Both the position numbers and the translations under genes were made by a program. From Bergeyella zoohelcum ATCC 43767 (GTDB taxonomy: Bacteria > Bacteroidota > Bacteroidia > Flavobacteriales > Weeksellaceae): a DNA stretch of 50,854 nucleotides. This document shows positions 1-9,043 of this stretch, piece by piece (position 1 is the first letter of the stretch; the number at the start of each line of letters is the position of its first letter). Below the pieces are notes generated by a model that was not told the origin of the DNA, did no database searches, and was given only the letters and a program-made list of their open reading frames with translations. The stretch lies in assembly GCF_000301075.1 (NCBI RefSeq), contig NZ_JH932293.1, positions 521,349 to 572,202 of the forward strand, in the 5' to 3' direction.

Positions 1-59
1 CTAATTGTTTTTTGGGAGGATAGGGATTTAATAAGGAATTATCTAGAAAAAGGAAAGAA

Positions 60-170
60 ATTAAAGAGTCGAAAGAATCTAAAGAATCTAAAAAATCGAA
101 ATCATCGAAACGAGTGGAATTTTTGAATCTTTTAATTTTTTCAATCCTTTAATCTTTGAATCATTTAATA
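60..170. repeat. A-rich/T-rich imperfect inverted repeat
   Basis: An A-rich arm with repeated AAAGAATCT words (about 65-112) is followed by a T-rich arm with repeated TTTGAATC/TTTAATC words (about 119-170). The arms are roughly complementary and could form a long imperfect hairpin upstream of the secreted protein gene. A similar arrangement flanks the remnant at 31063-31185. The rest of 1-201 shows no supportable gene. One frame is open from the left edge to about 167, but nothing in it is recognisable. Confidence 0.4.
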
Positions 171-201
171 ATAAATAACAATCGTTTTTAAATTTAAAAT
201 T

Positions 202-1803
202 ATGAACAAAACAACAATCAAGATCAGTGTGTTAGCGTTCTTAGGTTTTATGACTTATGGCTACGCACAGCAACAGCAGCAAGACCCTTACAAGGGTAAA
301 GTAGGGGTAAACACCGTAACACCAAGTGCTACGATGGATGTACAGCCGAATAGTGATAACGCTAGAGTAGAGGCAAAAACGAATGAAGGGATTATTGCTC
401 CTAAGCTGAGCAAAACGAGAATTGCTAATATTGAAACTCCCGTAGAAGGTACTTTGGTATATGCTACGGATGATGCTACTTCACTTATTTCTGCTTATAC
501 AGGTAATGACCCTAAAGTAGCCAAGATTACGGAAAAAGGGTACTATTTCTACAACGGCACTGAGTGGGTGAAAGCGGGGAATAATGGAACGGAAACAGAA
601 TGGGTGTATGATAATAATACAAATCGAGTGAATTTAAAAAGAAGTGGGATAAATACGAAAAAAGTATTTTATAATGAGTATGGAGGATTGAGAAATATGG
701 ATTTTGGAATGTTACAAAGTTCAGGTAATGTGACATTAAATCCAGATGATTTTACTATAAATTATTTTTCTCCTTATAATGCTACGATAAAATATTCATC
801 TTCTGTATTTCCTTCTTCTTCATCGTATGGAAATAGATTTATGAATTACAGTTTTTTAAATATTAATGAAAATGATAATTCATCGAATGTTTATGCCGCT
901 GGAAACAATACCATTAGTATTGGTGATAGCTCTGGGCTGTCATTTAGTCAGAATATAAATAGAGTGTTGGGGTCAATTTCTTCAGTAGCAGCGTTATCTG
1001 GGCAAACATTTGTTATTTCGAATCATAGGAATACCCTTTCTACTGGCAATGAATCAAAGGTGTCTTCAGCTTTTGCAGTAGAAAATATCTTAACACATGG
1101 TTCTACGGAAACCTTAGGGAATGCTATAGGAGTCAGAAATATACAATCTATTTTGGATAACACTACTGTAACTAACTCCTTAGCGGAACAAAATATAACA
1201 ACAGTAAATAAAGGTGCAACTGTAACTAACTTACTTGGAATAAGAAATCAAATAACTGTTCAGGATGGAGGTGCAAATGTGTCTAATCTTTACGGTTTAC
1301 ATAATATATTTAATATAAAAACAGGTAGCACTGTTGGTAATTTCTATGGTATTAAATTAGATATGGATGCTATAGGAAATGGTACGATTAATAATACGCA
1401 TTATGGATTATATATTCAAAATGTTAATAAAGCACCATTGAGAAATTTTTCCATTTATACCAATGCAGGACAAATCCGTTTTGGAGATTTAGCAAATACG
1501 AATACTGCGAATAATAATGCTGGAGCTACAGATAAGCCAGTATTTGTAACGGCAGATGGAGTGCTTAAAGTAGGTGGCTCTACAGGTGCTACACAGCTTT
1601 CAGGTATAGACGCTATGCCTTGTAATGATGCTAATAGAGGAAAAATGAACTTTATAAAAGATGTTCAAATTGCTGGAGGCGGGACGGCTGATGCTTTTGG
1701 AATATGCTTAAAAAGTTCAGATGGTAATTTCTATTGGAGATACCTTTATGGTGGTACAGGAGTTACTAATCTTACAGGGAACTTTGGAGAGAATTTAGAT
1801 TAA
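202..1803 (+). CDS. Secreted repeat-containing surface protein, function unknown
   Basis: The 533-residue product has an N-terminal signal peptide (hydrophobic residues 8-21, cleavage near YGYA-Q) and a Gln run at the mature start. Residues about 30-115 resemble the stalk-like N-terminal region common in secreted flavobacterial proteins, with a YYFYNGTEWVK segment. The centre (about 300-410) holds degenerate repeats of about 20-25 residues of the form G-x-T/N-V-x-N-L/F-Y/L-G-I/L, rich in Asn, Thr and Gly, as in beta-solenoid or adhesin-like proteins. A C-terminal module (about 470-533) has two cysteines and FYWRY. I see no clear type IX sorting domain. The gene stands alone and ends in a hairpin at 1809-1850. 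The role is unknown; cell-surface exposure is inferred. Confidence 0.75.
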   Translation: MNKTTIKISVLAFLGFMTYGYAQQQQQDPYKGKVGVNTVTPSATMDVQPNSDNARVEAKTNEGIIAPKLSKTRIANIETPVEGTLVYATDDATSLISAYTGNDPKVAKITEKGYYFYNGTEWVKAGNNGTETEWVYDNNTNRVNLKRSGINTKKVFYNEYGGLRNMDFGMLQSSGNVTLNPDDFTINYFSPYNATIKYSSSVFPSSSSYGNRFMNYSFLNINENDNSSNVYAAGNNTISIGDSSGLSFSQNINRVLGSISSVAALSGQTFVISNHRNTLSTGNESKVSSAFAVENILTHGSTETLGNAIGVRNIQSILDNTTVTNSLAEQNITTVNKGATVTNLLGIRNQITVQDGGANVSNLYGLHNIFNIKTGSTVGNFYGIKLDMDAIGNGTINNTHYGLYIQNVNKAPLRNFSIYTNAGQIRFGDLANTNTANNNAGATDKPVFVTADGVLKVGGSTGATQLSGIDAMPCNDANRGKMNFIKDVQIAGGGTADAFGICLKSSDGNFYWRYLYGGTGVTNLTGNFGENLD

Positions 1804-1808
1804 TTTTT

Positions 1809-1856
1809 AAGCCATAGATAAAAAGAAATAAAAGCTTTTCTCTATGGCTTTTTCTT
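1809..1856 (+). terminator. Rho-independent terminator of the secreted repeat protein
   Basis: Arms AAGCCATAGA (1809-1818) and TCTATGGCTT (1841-1850) pair perfectly. They enclose a 22-nt A/T-rich loop, and a T-rich tail follows (TTTCTTTT). Confidence 0.75.
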
Positions 1857-1894
1857 TTGTTTCTAAAATCAACTATAAGCCTTAATCCCAAAAA

Positions 1895-4348
1895 CTATAT
1901 CAGTTGTTTTTTGAGTCCAGATAGGATGCCTTGCCAGAAAAGATTGAAGAAAGAACGGTGGGGTTCTCTTTCCACTCTATTAATTTCTATTTGGTTAGGG
2001 ATTTTTTTGCTGTTGTCTCTTAGGAACAAATTGGCCACCCCAGTAAGGAAACCTCTTTTTTCTCCTGCATCATTTAAAACCGTGATTTTTAAATCTTCGA
2101 AATCTATTCCTTGTACTCCTTCTATTCCTGTTTTATCGCCTTTAAAATCGAAAGATAAACGATTGATTTGTCCTTCGGCTTTCATCTTCATATACGGTGT
2201 GATGAAATGATTGATTTTCTCAGCATTGAGGTTTTCTAGCGTTCCCTTGATGGTAAACTCATCTTTGAGACTTGCAGTGTTCATGGTCCAGATGGCTTTT
2301 AGTGGAGAGTCATTCATAAATTCCGCGGTAATCCGAATAGGGATAAGCCTTGACGAGGTTTTGGCTTTTCCTGAATGTAGATTTTGGATGTTTCCATTCA
2401 GCTGGGCAAGGATGATTTTCCCTGCACCTACACTGTTTTCTGTGTCTTCCTCATACACTAAATGAGCGTTTTTAATGTCCATATTTTTTATGAGAAGAGG
2501 AAATTTCATCTCTCGGAGCAGCTGGGAATAGAGTGGTCTGGCAGAGTTATCATCAGGAGGGATGGTACTTCTGAAAATATTGGCATCGGCACCATTTACT
2601 AATAGATGCTGAACTTCTAGAGAAGGAGTAGTATTCAGAAAATTCCATGATCCGTTCCCTGAAACCGATTTTACTTTTATGGTGTATAAATCCGCTTCCT
2701 TGGAAATCATTTGGGTGAACTGAGCTCTGGAATAACGCGGTAATACAGATAAGTCATTGATATTAAACTTTTTATTGTTAAATATTAGCTGTCCGTAGCG
2801 AATATTGTAATACTGTGTTTGGTAGGTCAGCGTCCCAGTATTTAGCTGATAGTCTGCTAATTCTATTTTAGGTTTTTCATTGATTTTTCCCCCCATGACG
2901 AAATTGTTAATCTTCAGATGGATGTTTTTTACATGGAGAGGTTGATTATTTTTAGAATATGTCAGATGAAAATTGTCCAGCCGAGTTTCTTTGATTGTTA
3001 GCTTTCCAATGGCATTTTTGATGGCTTTTACTTTTTTAGGAGTTTCTGAAATTGCAGTGAGATTACCATTAAAATTTTTTCCATGAATAGCATTAATGGT
3101 AGCGAAGAGTTGGTTGTCTTTGATTTTCCAATCTTCCACATCGCCTTTCAGTTGCTGTAAGTTCAGCTGAATTTGGGTTCCCGTTTTATTTCCTTGGAGG
3201 GTACTTACCGTATTGCCATTCAGCACGAAAGCATGAGGTGTGATATGGAGATTTTTTACGCGAATATCTTGATTTCCTGCAATATACTCTGTGTTTTCTG
3301 CACGAATGTCAAAGGTTTCATAGTTAAAAGGTAAATCTCCCTGTGCTGTGTCCTCATTCATTCTAAAATTAGATACTGCCAAATCTAGCTTTGGGGTATA
3401 GAAGTTTCTTTGTCCATTCGGTTTCACGATTTCCAATTCTGAATGGGTAAAGTTGACATTCTTTAATTCTACTTTATAGCTGAAACTTTGCTCTTTCTTT
3501 TCAGGAGCTGCCGAAGTGGTAAACATTTTTAGACGAGGGTGTTTTAGCTGTACATCGGATAGCTGAATTTTATTCTCCGTTAATACAATATCCGTGAAAG
3601 CAATCGCCTGAACCGAAACATCAAAAAGATTCCTTTTTTTAGGAAATTTTTTTTGAAACTCGTCAAAAGAGACCAAAGGTTTTAGAGTGAAGTTTTCAAT
3701 GCTCATTTGCTGATTCTCTGTTCTGATTTTTTGAGCATTAAAGGCATATACATCATCGGGGCGGAAATAGATTTCTTCTCCTGAAAGATGGTATTTACTA
3801 AAAACGATAGGGATTTTTTTGCTTTCAGTCATTGGGTTCATTGCAATGTCTTCTGCCGTAACGGATAGCTTTTGGGCAGAAAGTAGTTTCTGATGATCAT
3901 GACGAAAGATAGTGAGATGTCCCTCGGTAATTTGTAATTCATCCAGTGCAATGGTGGTATTTTTCTTTTTCTTCTCATTGTTTTTCGGGGGTAATACCAC
4001 GGTAAGATGAGGACGAACGATATTCAGCCGAGAAGAGGAAATTTCGTTATTGAAAATGGCATCGTATAGCCCTAGCCTCCCGATTTCTATTTGCTCCACC
4101 GTGCCTTCTATTTTCGGGATTTTCGGATTGTTGTTCGGTAATGTTTTGATGTTAATGGCATGAGCGGATATATTCCCTGTGAAAATATCCACAGAAAGAC
4201 TTTGGTAGTGTACTTGGTATTGGGTTTTCTTTTTAATCAGATGAGGCAATCCTCTCTGCAACCAAATATTAAAACCTATATTGAGTAACAATAGCACTCC
4301 TGCCAGAACACCTAAGGCGATGAGTGATTTTTTTAACCATTTCTTCAT
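1895..4348 (-). CDS. AsmA-like (DUF748-type) envelope protein
   Basis: The 817-residue product has one N-terminal membrane anchor (about 9-30: LIALGVLAGVLLLLNIGFNIW) and then a long periplasmic region made of repeated beta-strand segments, as in AsmA/DUF748 proteins. Family members are thought to help lipid transport to, or assembly of, the outer membrane. The typical LSVDIFTGNISAHAI motif near residues 50-65 is visible. The C-terminal part (about 700-817), with FDFKGDKTGIEGVQGIDFEDLKI, resembles the conserved end of the family. The gene appears monocistronic and is convergent with the secreted protein gene. A near-consensus -7 box (TATTTTCG, 4353-4360) lies 4 nt before the ATG. The family assignment is good; the exact job is not known. 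Confidence 0.8.
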   Translation of the reverse strand: MKKWLKKSLIALGVLAGVLLLLNIGFNIWLQRGLPHLIKKKTQYQVHYQSLSVDIFTGNISAHAINIKTLPNNNPKIPKIEGTVEQIEIGRLGLYDAIFNNEISSSRLNIVRPHLTVVLPPKNNEKKKKNTTIALDELQITEGHLTIFRHDHQKLLSAQKLSVTAEDIAMNPMTESKKIPIVFSKYHLSGEEIYFRPDDVYAFNAQKIRTENQQMSIENFTLKPLVSFDEFQKKFPKKRNLFDVSVQAIAFTDIVLTENKIQLSDVQLKHPRLKMFTTSAAPEKKEQSFSYKVELKNVNFTHSELEIVKPNGQRNFYTPKLDLAVSNFRMNEDTAQGDLPFNYETFDIRAENTEYIAGNQDIRVKNLHITPHAFVLNGNTVSTLQGNKTGTQIQLNLQQLKGDVEDWKIKDNQLFATINAIHGKNFNGNLTAISETPKKVKAIKNAIGKLTIKETRLDNFHLTYSKNNQPLHVKNIHLKINNFVMGGKINEKPKIELADYQLNTGTLTYQTQYYNIRYGQLIFNNKKFNINDLSVLPRYSRAQFTQMISKEADLYTIKVKSVSGNGSWNFLNTTPSLEVQHLLVNGADANIFRSTIPPDDNSARPLYSQLLREMKFPLLIKNMDIKNAHLVYEEDTENSVGAGKIILAQLNGNIQNLHSGKAKTSSRLIPIRITAEFMNDSPLKAIWTMNTASLKDEFTIKGTLENLNAEKINHFITPYMKMKAEGQINRLSFDFKGDKTGIEGVQGIDFEDLKITVLNDAGEKRGFLTGVANLFLRDNSKKIPNQIEINRVEREPHRSFFNLFWQGILSGLKKQLI

Positions 4349-4457
4349 GGTACGAAAATAGACAATACTATTCTTCAGTGCGTTACAAGATTTTTTACTT
4401 CTATTGTATATTATTTACTTCCAAAGTCTTTGAATGGCGGAGCAATGGAGCATCTCG

Positions 4458-5090
4458 CTAGATAAACTCTAAAAATTTATCATTCGGTTTTCTTACTTTT
4501 TTCAGTGTTTGGAAAAAATCATCTTCGGCACGAGTGCCTAAGGCTACTGTTACTGTAACTTGCTCTTTTTGAGTATCAATTTGGAGTAAATTACCCAGCT
4601 CTTCACGGAAAAAACCTTCCATAGGGCAAGAGTCTATCCCTTCTAATGCTGCCGCAAAAACCATATTTCCTAAAAGAATATAGCTTTGTTTTTCGTTCCA
4701 GTGAAGTAGTTCATCTTCAGAATGTTGCCCTTTGTATTCTTCCACTATTTTTTTGAAAGGAGCTAGTAGCTCTACTTCCATGTTTCGGGTGGTACTGATA
4801 TGATTGAAATACGCATCAATGTATTCATTATCAATTCTTTTTCTACTCACAATGACAATGAGGTGAGAACATGTGGAGACCTGAGAAGGGTTGTGAAATG
4901 CAGGAATCAGACTTTGGAGTTTTTCATCATTTTCTATTACGATGATACGATAAGGCTGTAATCCTAAGGAACTTACAGAGAGTCTTCCTGCTTCTATGAT
5001 TCTTTCTATCGTATTCTTATCTATTTTTTTATTCTTATCGAATTTTTTTACAGAGTAACGATGATTTAATGCGTTGATATACTTTTCCAT
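4458..5090 (-). CDS. Nitroreductase family NAD(P)H oxidoreductase
   Basis: The 210-residue product has the FMN-binding nitroreductase fold. RYSVKKFD (about 11-18) is the start signature that binds FMN phosphate, RLSVSSLGLQPYRI (about 36-49) is the usual substrate/FMN loop, and ALGTRAEDDFF lies near the C-terminus. Members reduce nitro compounds, quinones or flavins; the substrate cannot be told here. It is the third gene of a tight unit dnaB-rnhA-nitroreductase, with 3 nt between it and rnhA, so it is probably co-transcribed without a functional link. Confidence 0.9.
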   Translation of the reverse strand: MEKYINALNHRYSVKKFDKNKKIDKNTIERIIEAGRLSVSSLGLQPYRIIVIENDEKLQSLIPAFHNPSQVSTCSHLIVIVSRKRIDNEYIDAYFNHISTTRNMEVELLAPFKKIVEEYKGQHSEDELLHWNEKQSYILLGNMVFAAALEGIDSCPMEGFFREELGNLLQIDTQKEQVTVTVALGTRAEDDFFQTLKKVRKPNDKFLEFI

Positions 5091-5093
5091 AGG

Positions 5094-5576
5094 TTAAAAT
5101 AATGTATTTTTTTGATTTTCTTGTTCGAAATATTGATCGATGAGTAATTTTTCTCCTTGTGAAGCTGCTACAGCAAGCCGATCTACTAATTCATTTTCAG
5201 GATGCCCAGCATGTCCTCTAATCCAGTGAAAAGTAGGGTTAAATTTTCTATACAAAACATACAATCTCTTCCATAAATCTGGATTTTTTACTTTGGCGAA
5301 TCCTTTTTTTACCCAGCCATGAATCCAGTTTTTATTAAAAGCATCAGATACATATCGGCTATCGGTAAATATCTCCACTTTTAATTCATTGGTTTTGAGC
5401 TGTTCCAGTCCTATGATAACCGCTAATAGCTCCATTCGGTTATTGGTAGTATTTCGGAATCCCGCACTGATTTGTTTTTCATGTGGGGTGCCTACTACCC
5501 GAAGAAGTACCCCAAAGCCTCCTTTCCCAGGATTTCCACTGCATGCACCATCGGTAAAAATATGAACTTTCATCAT
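5094..5576 (-). CDS. rnhA: Ribonuclease HI
   Basis: This enzyme cleaves the RNA strand of RNA-DNA hybrids, which removes primers and R-loops. The 160-residue protein has the full catalytic set of RNase HI: D9 in FTDGACSGNPG, E49 in NNRMELLA, D72 in FTDSRY, H122 in RGHAGHPENE and D132. The ORF opens with two Met codons; starting from the second would lose one residue only. It lies 9 nt after dnaB and 3 nt before the nitroreductase gene, so it shares the dnaB transcript. Confidence 0.95.
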   Translation of the reverse strand: MMKVHIFTDGACSGNPGKGGFGVLLRVVGTPHEKQISAGFRNTTNNRMELLAVIIGLEQLKTNELKVEIFTDSRYVSDAFNKNWIHGWVKKGFAKVKNPDLWKRLYVLYRKFNPTFHWIRGHAGHPENELVDRLAVAASQGEKLLIDQYFEQENQKNTLF

Positions 5577-5585
5577 GATTACTGG

Positions 5586-7181
5586 TTAATAAGGGAAATC
5601 TTCATCTTCGTCCAAATCATTCATAGAGGAACCTAAATTTTCGTAGTTCATGGCGGAGCCACTCGGCTGGATATCAAATGCTGCACTGGGGTCTATGGTT
5701 TGTTTAATGGTTTGATATCCAGTGTTATCTATTGCAGAGCCAGTATTAGAAAAGCCGTAGCTATCTCCATAGACATCTAAGTCTGCAAATTTTGCAATAT
5801 TTTTAAAGAATGATAATCGGACATCTGCTGTGGCACCATTTCTATGCTTTGCAATGATGATTTCGGCCTGATTTTCGGTTCTCGTTTGGGCATCTTCGGG
5901 GTCATTGTCCCAATGTTCTATTTTATAATATTCGGGTCTGAAGATAAATGAAACGATGTCCGCATCTTGTTCTATGGCTCCAGATTCTCTCAGGTCAGAG
6001 AGTTGTGGTCTTTTATTGGGTCTCGTTTCCACGCTTCTTGAGAGCTGGGAAAGAGCGATGACAGGGACATTAAGCTCTTTAGCAATGGCTTTCAATGAAC
6101 GGGAGATGGTAGCGATTTCTTGCTCACGGTTTCCTCCTTTACCTCCTGTATTTGCGGTCATGAGCTGTAAATAATCTACCATGATGATTTTTACGCCATG
6201 CTGCATTACTAACCTTCTGCACTTTGCTCTAAAATCAAACACGGAGAGTGATGGAGTTTCATCAATATAGAGCGGAGCGTTTTCTAATGCCGAAACATTA
6301 TTAAACAATCTATTCCATTCATCGTCTTCTAAGGTCCCTTTTCTGAGTTTCTCAGAGGAGATTTGGGTTTCAGAGGCAATCATTCTGGTAATGAGCTGTA
6401 CGGATGCCATTTCCAGAGAGAATAATGCCATAGGAATCTGATGTTCTACAGCGATATTTCTAGCCATAGAGAGAAGAAAAGCCGTTTTTCCCATAGCAGG
6501 ACGAGCAGCAATGATGATGAGGTCTGAGTTTTGCCAGCCTCCAGTTTCCTTATCTAACGCAGTAAACCCTGATGGAACTCCAGATAATCCTTCTTTGTCT
6601 TTGAGAGATTTAATGGTTTCTATGGCTTCCTTTACGAGTTTTTTGGCATCGTCAAATCCCTTTTTAATGGTCCCATTGGTGATGTCAAAGAAACTTTTTT
6701 CCGCATTTTCCAAAAGCTCAAACACATCGGTAGATTCTTTATAGGAATTATCAATCACATCTGAAGAAATCCCAATAAGGCTTCTGAGAATGTATTTTTC
6801 TTGGATTACTCTCACATAATACTCTACATTGGCACTGCTGGAGACGCCTGTAGTAAGGTCTATGATATAGTGGTCTCCACCTGCGGCTGCCAGTTTTCCT
6901 TCTTTTTTTAATTCATTAATTACCGTTACCATATCCACAGGGAGGTAATTCATGTACATTCTGTGAATGGTTTCAAAGATGGTCTGATGCCTTGGGTCAT
7001 AAAGATGGTCAGGGGTAAGGAGTTCTATGGTATAGTCTAATCCCTTTCTATCAATTAATAGAATACCGATGACCAGTTTTTCATAATCTATGGCATTAGG
7101 AGGCATTTTTCCTTGGGCTAAGGAAATTTCTTTGGCAGAATTTGCCGTGTGAGTAAATGCGTTTGGATTTTTCTGTGCCAT
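5586..7181 (-). CDS. dnaB: Replicative DNA helicase DnaB
   Basis: The 531-residue hexameric helicase unwinds DNA at the replication fork. The N-terminal DnaB domain (about 25-130) begins with PPNAIDYEKLVIG. The RecA-like C-terminal domain starts near GVPSGFTALDKETGGW, with Walker A ARPAMGKTA at 226-234, a Walker B region at IIMVDYLQL, and the SLKAIAKELNVPVIALSQLSR and DLRESGAIEQDADIV motifs. No intein is present. The acidic, Asn/Ser-rich C-terminal tail is typical of Bacteroidetes. It heads an operon with rnhA and the nitroreductase gene. A TATCTTTG box lies 4 nt before the ATG, which predicts a leaderless mRNA. Confidence 0.97.
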   Translation of the reverse strand: MAQKNPNAFTHTANSAKEISLAQGKMPPNAIDYEKLVIGILLIDRKGLDYTIELLTPDHLYDPRHQTIFETIHRMYMNYLPVDMVTVINELKKEGKLAAAGGDHYIIDLTTGVSSSANVEYYVRVIQEKYILRSLIGISSDVIDNSYKESTDVFELLENAEKSFFDITNGTIKKGFDDAKKLVKEAIETIKSLKDKEGLSGVPSGFTALDKETGGWQNSDLIIIAARPAMGKTAFLLSMARNIAVEHQIPMALFSLEMASVQLITRMIASETQISSEKLRKGTLEDDEWNRLFNNVSALENAPLYIDETPSLSVFDFRAKCRRLVMQHGVKIIMVDYLQLMTANTGGKGGNREQEIATISRSLKAIAKELNVPVIALSQLSRSVETRPNKRPQLSDLRESGAIEQDADIVSFIFRPEYYKIEHWDNDPEDAQTRTENQAEIIIAKHRNGATADVRLSFFKNIAKFADLDVYGDSYGFSNTGSAIDNTGYQTIKQTIDPSAAFDIQPSGSAMNYENLGSSMNDLDEDEDFPY

Positions 7182-7185
7182 TGAG

Positions 7186-7193
7186 CAAAGATA
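7186..7193 (-). promoter_or_regulatory. -7 box (TATCTTTG) of dnaB
   Basis: This is a perfect TAnnTTTG on the minus strand. The 4-nt gap CTCA separates it from the dnaB ATG. If transcription starts about 5 nt after the box, it begins at the start codon itself. No good -33 TTG is visible. Confidence 0.55.
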
Positions 7194-7218
7194 GTGTTTT
7201 TAAAAAAGTAAAAAGAAA

Positions 7219-7243
7219 TCTGCATGACAAAAAGCCATGCAGA
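7219..7243 (-). terminator. Terminator after the small outer-membrane protein gene
   Basis: Arms TCTGCATG and CATGCAGA (7219-7226, 7236-7243) form a perfect 8-bp stem. On the minus strand a T-rich tail (TTTCTTTTTAC) follows. Confidence 0.65.
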
Positions 7244-7270
7244 ATAATTTAAAATATTGACTATTAGTTA

Positions 7271-7867
7271 TTAAAATCTAATTCCTACACCTAGCATTCC
7301 CTTTGCGAAAATAGGTTCCCCTAAATCTGAACCTAACCTCCTTCCAATTCCTAAAGAAGCTTCGAAGAGAATATTTCCTTTGGTTTCCCATTTTCCACCA
7401 AATCCTACACCAAATCCAAAATTAGTTTCCTTTTTATTATGGTATATGTTAGGAAAATATAGTCCATAATCGTAATGCCCGTAATAAGCTATTGTGTCAT
7501 ACTTCTGTCCAATTACCCCTGTAAATCCTTCAAGGAAAAATCCTCTTGCCCATTTTTTTCCGAAATAGTAGCGGTAGTGAGGTAAGATATGCCAGTAAGA
7601 TGTATTCCCTACTACATAGTCATCTAAAATGAAAATTGTAGAAACACCAATGCCCGAATCTTTATTGATGTGATGTTCATAAGATACATTAACTACCCCT
7701 AAGATTAAAGCGATAGGATTGAGCACGATGTCATTTCGTTTTTCTGATGCGGATTCTTGCATGACAGCCACAATCGCTTCTTCTTGAGCCTTATCCATGT
7801 TTTTTGTTTCTTGTGCCATAGCAAAAGACAGCATGAGTGCACAAACGAGCGTTAAGATTTTTTTCAT
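7271..7867 (-). CDS. Predicted outer-membrane beta-barrel protein, unknown function
   Basis: I place the start at the ATG at 7867 (MKKILTLV...). The longer open frame begins with a TTG at 7891 that sits inside a -7 promoter box. From 7867 the product is 198 residues with a signal peptide MKKILTLVCALMLSFAMA-Q. The mature part has alternating polar and aromatic strands (YEHHI, YWHILPHYRYYF, FFLEGFTGVIG, FGFGVGFGGKW, LFEASLGIGRRLG) and ends in ...GVGIRF, with a C-terminal Phe as in outer-membrane barrels. No family name is recognised. It has its own promoter and terminator. Confidence 0.75.
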   Translation of the reverse strand: MKKILTLVCALMLSFAMAQETKNMDKAQEEAIVAVMQESASEKRNDIVLNPIALILGVVNVSYEHHINKDSGIGVSTIFILDDYVVGNTSYWHILPHYRYYFGKKWARGFFLEGFTGVIGQKYDTIAYYGHYDYGLYFPNIYHNKKETNFGFGVGFGGKWETKGNILFEASLGIGRRLGSDLGEPIFAKGMLGVGIRF

Positions 7868-7888
7868 TCTATGATTTTTTAAGATGGA

Positions 7889-7896
7889 CAAATTTA
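7889..7896 (-). promoter_or_regulatory. -7 box (TAAATTTG) of the small barrel protein gene
   Basis: This is a perfect TAnnTTTG on the minus strand, 21 nt before the ATG at 7867. It overlaps the upstream in-frame TTG codon, which argues against that TTG as the start. Confidence 0.55.
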
Positions 7897-7908
7897 ACTA
7901 AAAAAATG

Positions 7909-7949
7909 AAACAGAGAAATAATGTTTTTAATTCATTATTGCTCTGTTT
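7909..7949 (-). terminator. Terminator after asd
   Basis: AAACAGAG (7909-7916) pairs with CTCTGTTT (7942-7949), with an inner AATAATG/CATTATT stem. On the minus strand it is followed by CATTTTTTTAG. Confidence 0.7.
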
Positions 7950-7967
7950 TTGGCAGTATTATGAGCA

Positions 7968-8978
7968 TTATGCCCATCCTTTTTTTACCAAGTATTCTGC
8001 GATTTGTACCGTATTAGTAGCAGCTCCTTTTCTGAGGTTATCGGCTACTATCCAGCAGTTAAGCGTATTGGGCTGAGAAGGGTCCCTACGAATTCTTCCT
8101 ACAAAAACTTCATCTTTCCCTTCGGTGTAGAGTGGCATGGGGTATATTTGATTCGCTACATCGTCTTGAACGATGACCCCTGGTGTTTCTGAAAGTATTT
8201 TTTTTACTTCATCTAACTCAAAATCATTTTCAAATTCTATATTCACGCTCTCAGAATGCCCTCCTTGTACAGGGACACGCACAGCGGTAGCGGTGAGCTG
8301 GAAAGTATCATCTCCCATAATTTTGAGTGGCTCTCTCATCAGTTTAAGCTCTTCTTTGGTATAGTCTGATTCATCAAAAACATCACATTGTGGCAGAGCG
8401 TTTTTAAATATCTCATAAGGATAAACTTTCTTTACGCTAATATTATCCGTGCCTTTTACGGTGTTTTCTATTTCGGCATTGAGTTGGTCCACAGCTGCTT
8501 TTCCTGTTCCTGTTACCGATTGATAAGTGGAAACTACCACTCTTTTAAGTTTATATTTTTTGTGTAGAGGGTGAAGCACCATGACCAGCTGAATGGTAGA
8601 GCAGTTGGGGTTGGCAATGATTTTATCTTCTGCGGTTAATACATCGGCATTGATTTCGGGTACTACTAATTTTTTAGTTGTATCCATTCTCCACGCAGAA
8701 GAATTATCCACTACGGTGGTGCCTACTTTGGCGAATTGAGGTGCCCATTCTAAAGAGGTACTACCACCTGCCGAGAAAAGAGCAATCTGAGGTTTCATCT
8801 CCATAGCAGTTGATAAGGAAACAACAGGATACTCCTTGTTTTTGTACCGAATGGTCTTCCCTACCGAACGCTCTGAGGCTACGGGAATGAGTTCTGTTAA
8901 TGGAAAATTTCTTTCTTCTAAAATTTTTAACATCACTTGTCCCACCATACCTGTGGCACCTACTACAGCTACTTTCAT
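7968..8978 (-). CDS. asd: Aspartate-semialdehyde dehydrogenase
   Basis: This enzyme reduces aspartyl phosphate to aspartate semialdehyde with NADPH, the branch point to lysine/diaminopimelate, threonine and methionine. The 336-residue protein has an N-terminal NADP fold starting VAVVGATGMVGQ (3-14), catalytic Cys126 in IANPNCSTIQ and His241 in VQGGHSESV, with VGRIRRDPS and NCWIVADNLRKGAATN near the C-terminus. The length fits the family. The gene is transcribed alone. Confidence 0.96.
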   Translation of the reverse strand: MKVAVVGATGMVGQVMLKILEERNFPLTELIPVASERSVGKTIRYKNKEYPVVSLSTAMEMKPQIALFSAGGSTSLEWAPQFAKVGTTVVDNSSAWRMDTTKKLVVPEINADVLTAEDKIIANPNCSTIQLVMVLHPLHKKYKLKRVVVSTYQSVTGTGKAAVDQLNAEIENTVKGTDNISVKKVYPYEIFKNALPQCDVFDESDYTKEELKLMREPLKIMGDDTFQLTATAVRVPVQGGHSESVNIEFENDFELDEVKKILSETPGVIVQDDVANQIYPMPLYTEGKDEVFVGRIRRDPSQPNTLNCWIVADNLRKGAATNTVQIAEYLVKKGWA

Positions 8979-9010
8979 AGATTTTTTTACTGAATGATTA
9001 TGAAAAAAGA

Positions 9011-9035
9011 AAGCAAGGTAAATTGCACCTTGCTT
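9011..9035 (-). terminator. Terminator after the 147-residue membrane protein gene
   Basis: AAGCAAGGT (9011-9019) and ACCTTGCTT (9027-9035) form a perfect 9-bp stem with a 7-nt loop. On the minus strand TTCTTTTTTC follows. Confidence 0.7.
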
Positions 9036-9043
9036 CTGTAATT

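Noticed and set aside
1-167. Gene entering from the left edge
   Set aside because: Open frames exist only because the stretch is A-rich and repetitive; no family motif is visible.
1857-2465. Plus-strand frames opposite the AsmA-like gene
   Set aside because: They are shadows of the minus-strand coding sequence; a single long family protein explains the region.
7868-7891. TTG start at 7891 for the small barrel protein gene
   Set aside because: The TTG lies inside a TAAATTTG promoter box, and a normal signal peptide starts at the ATG at 7867.
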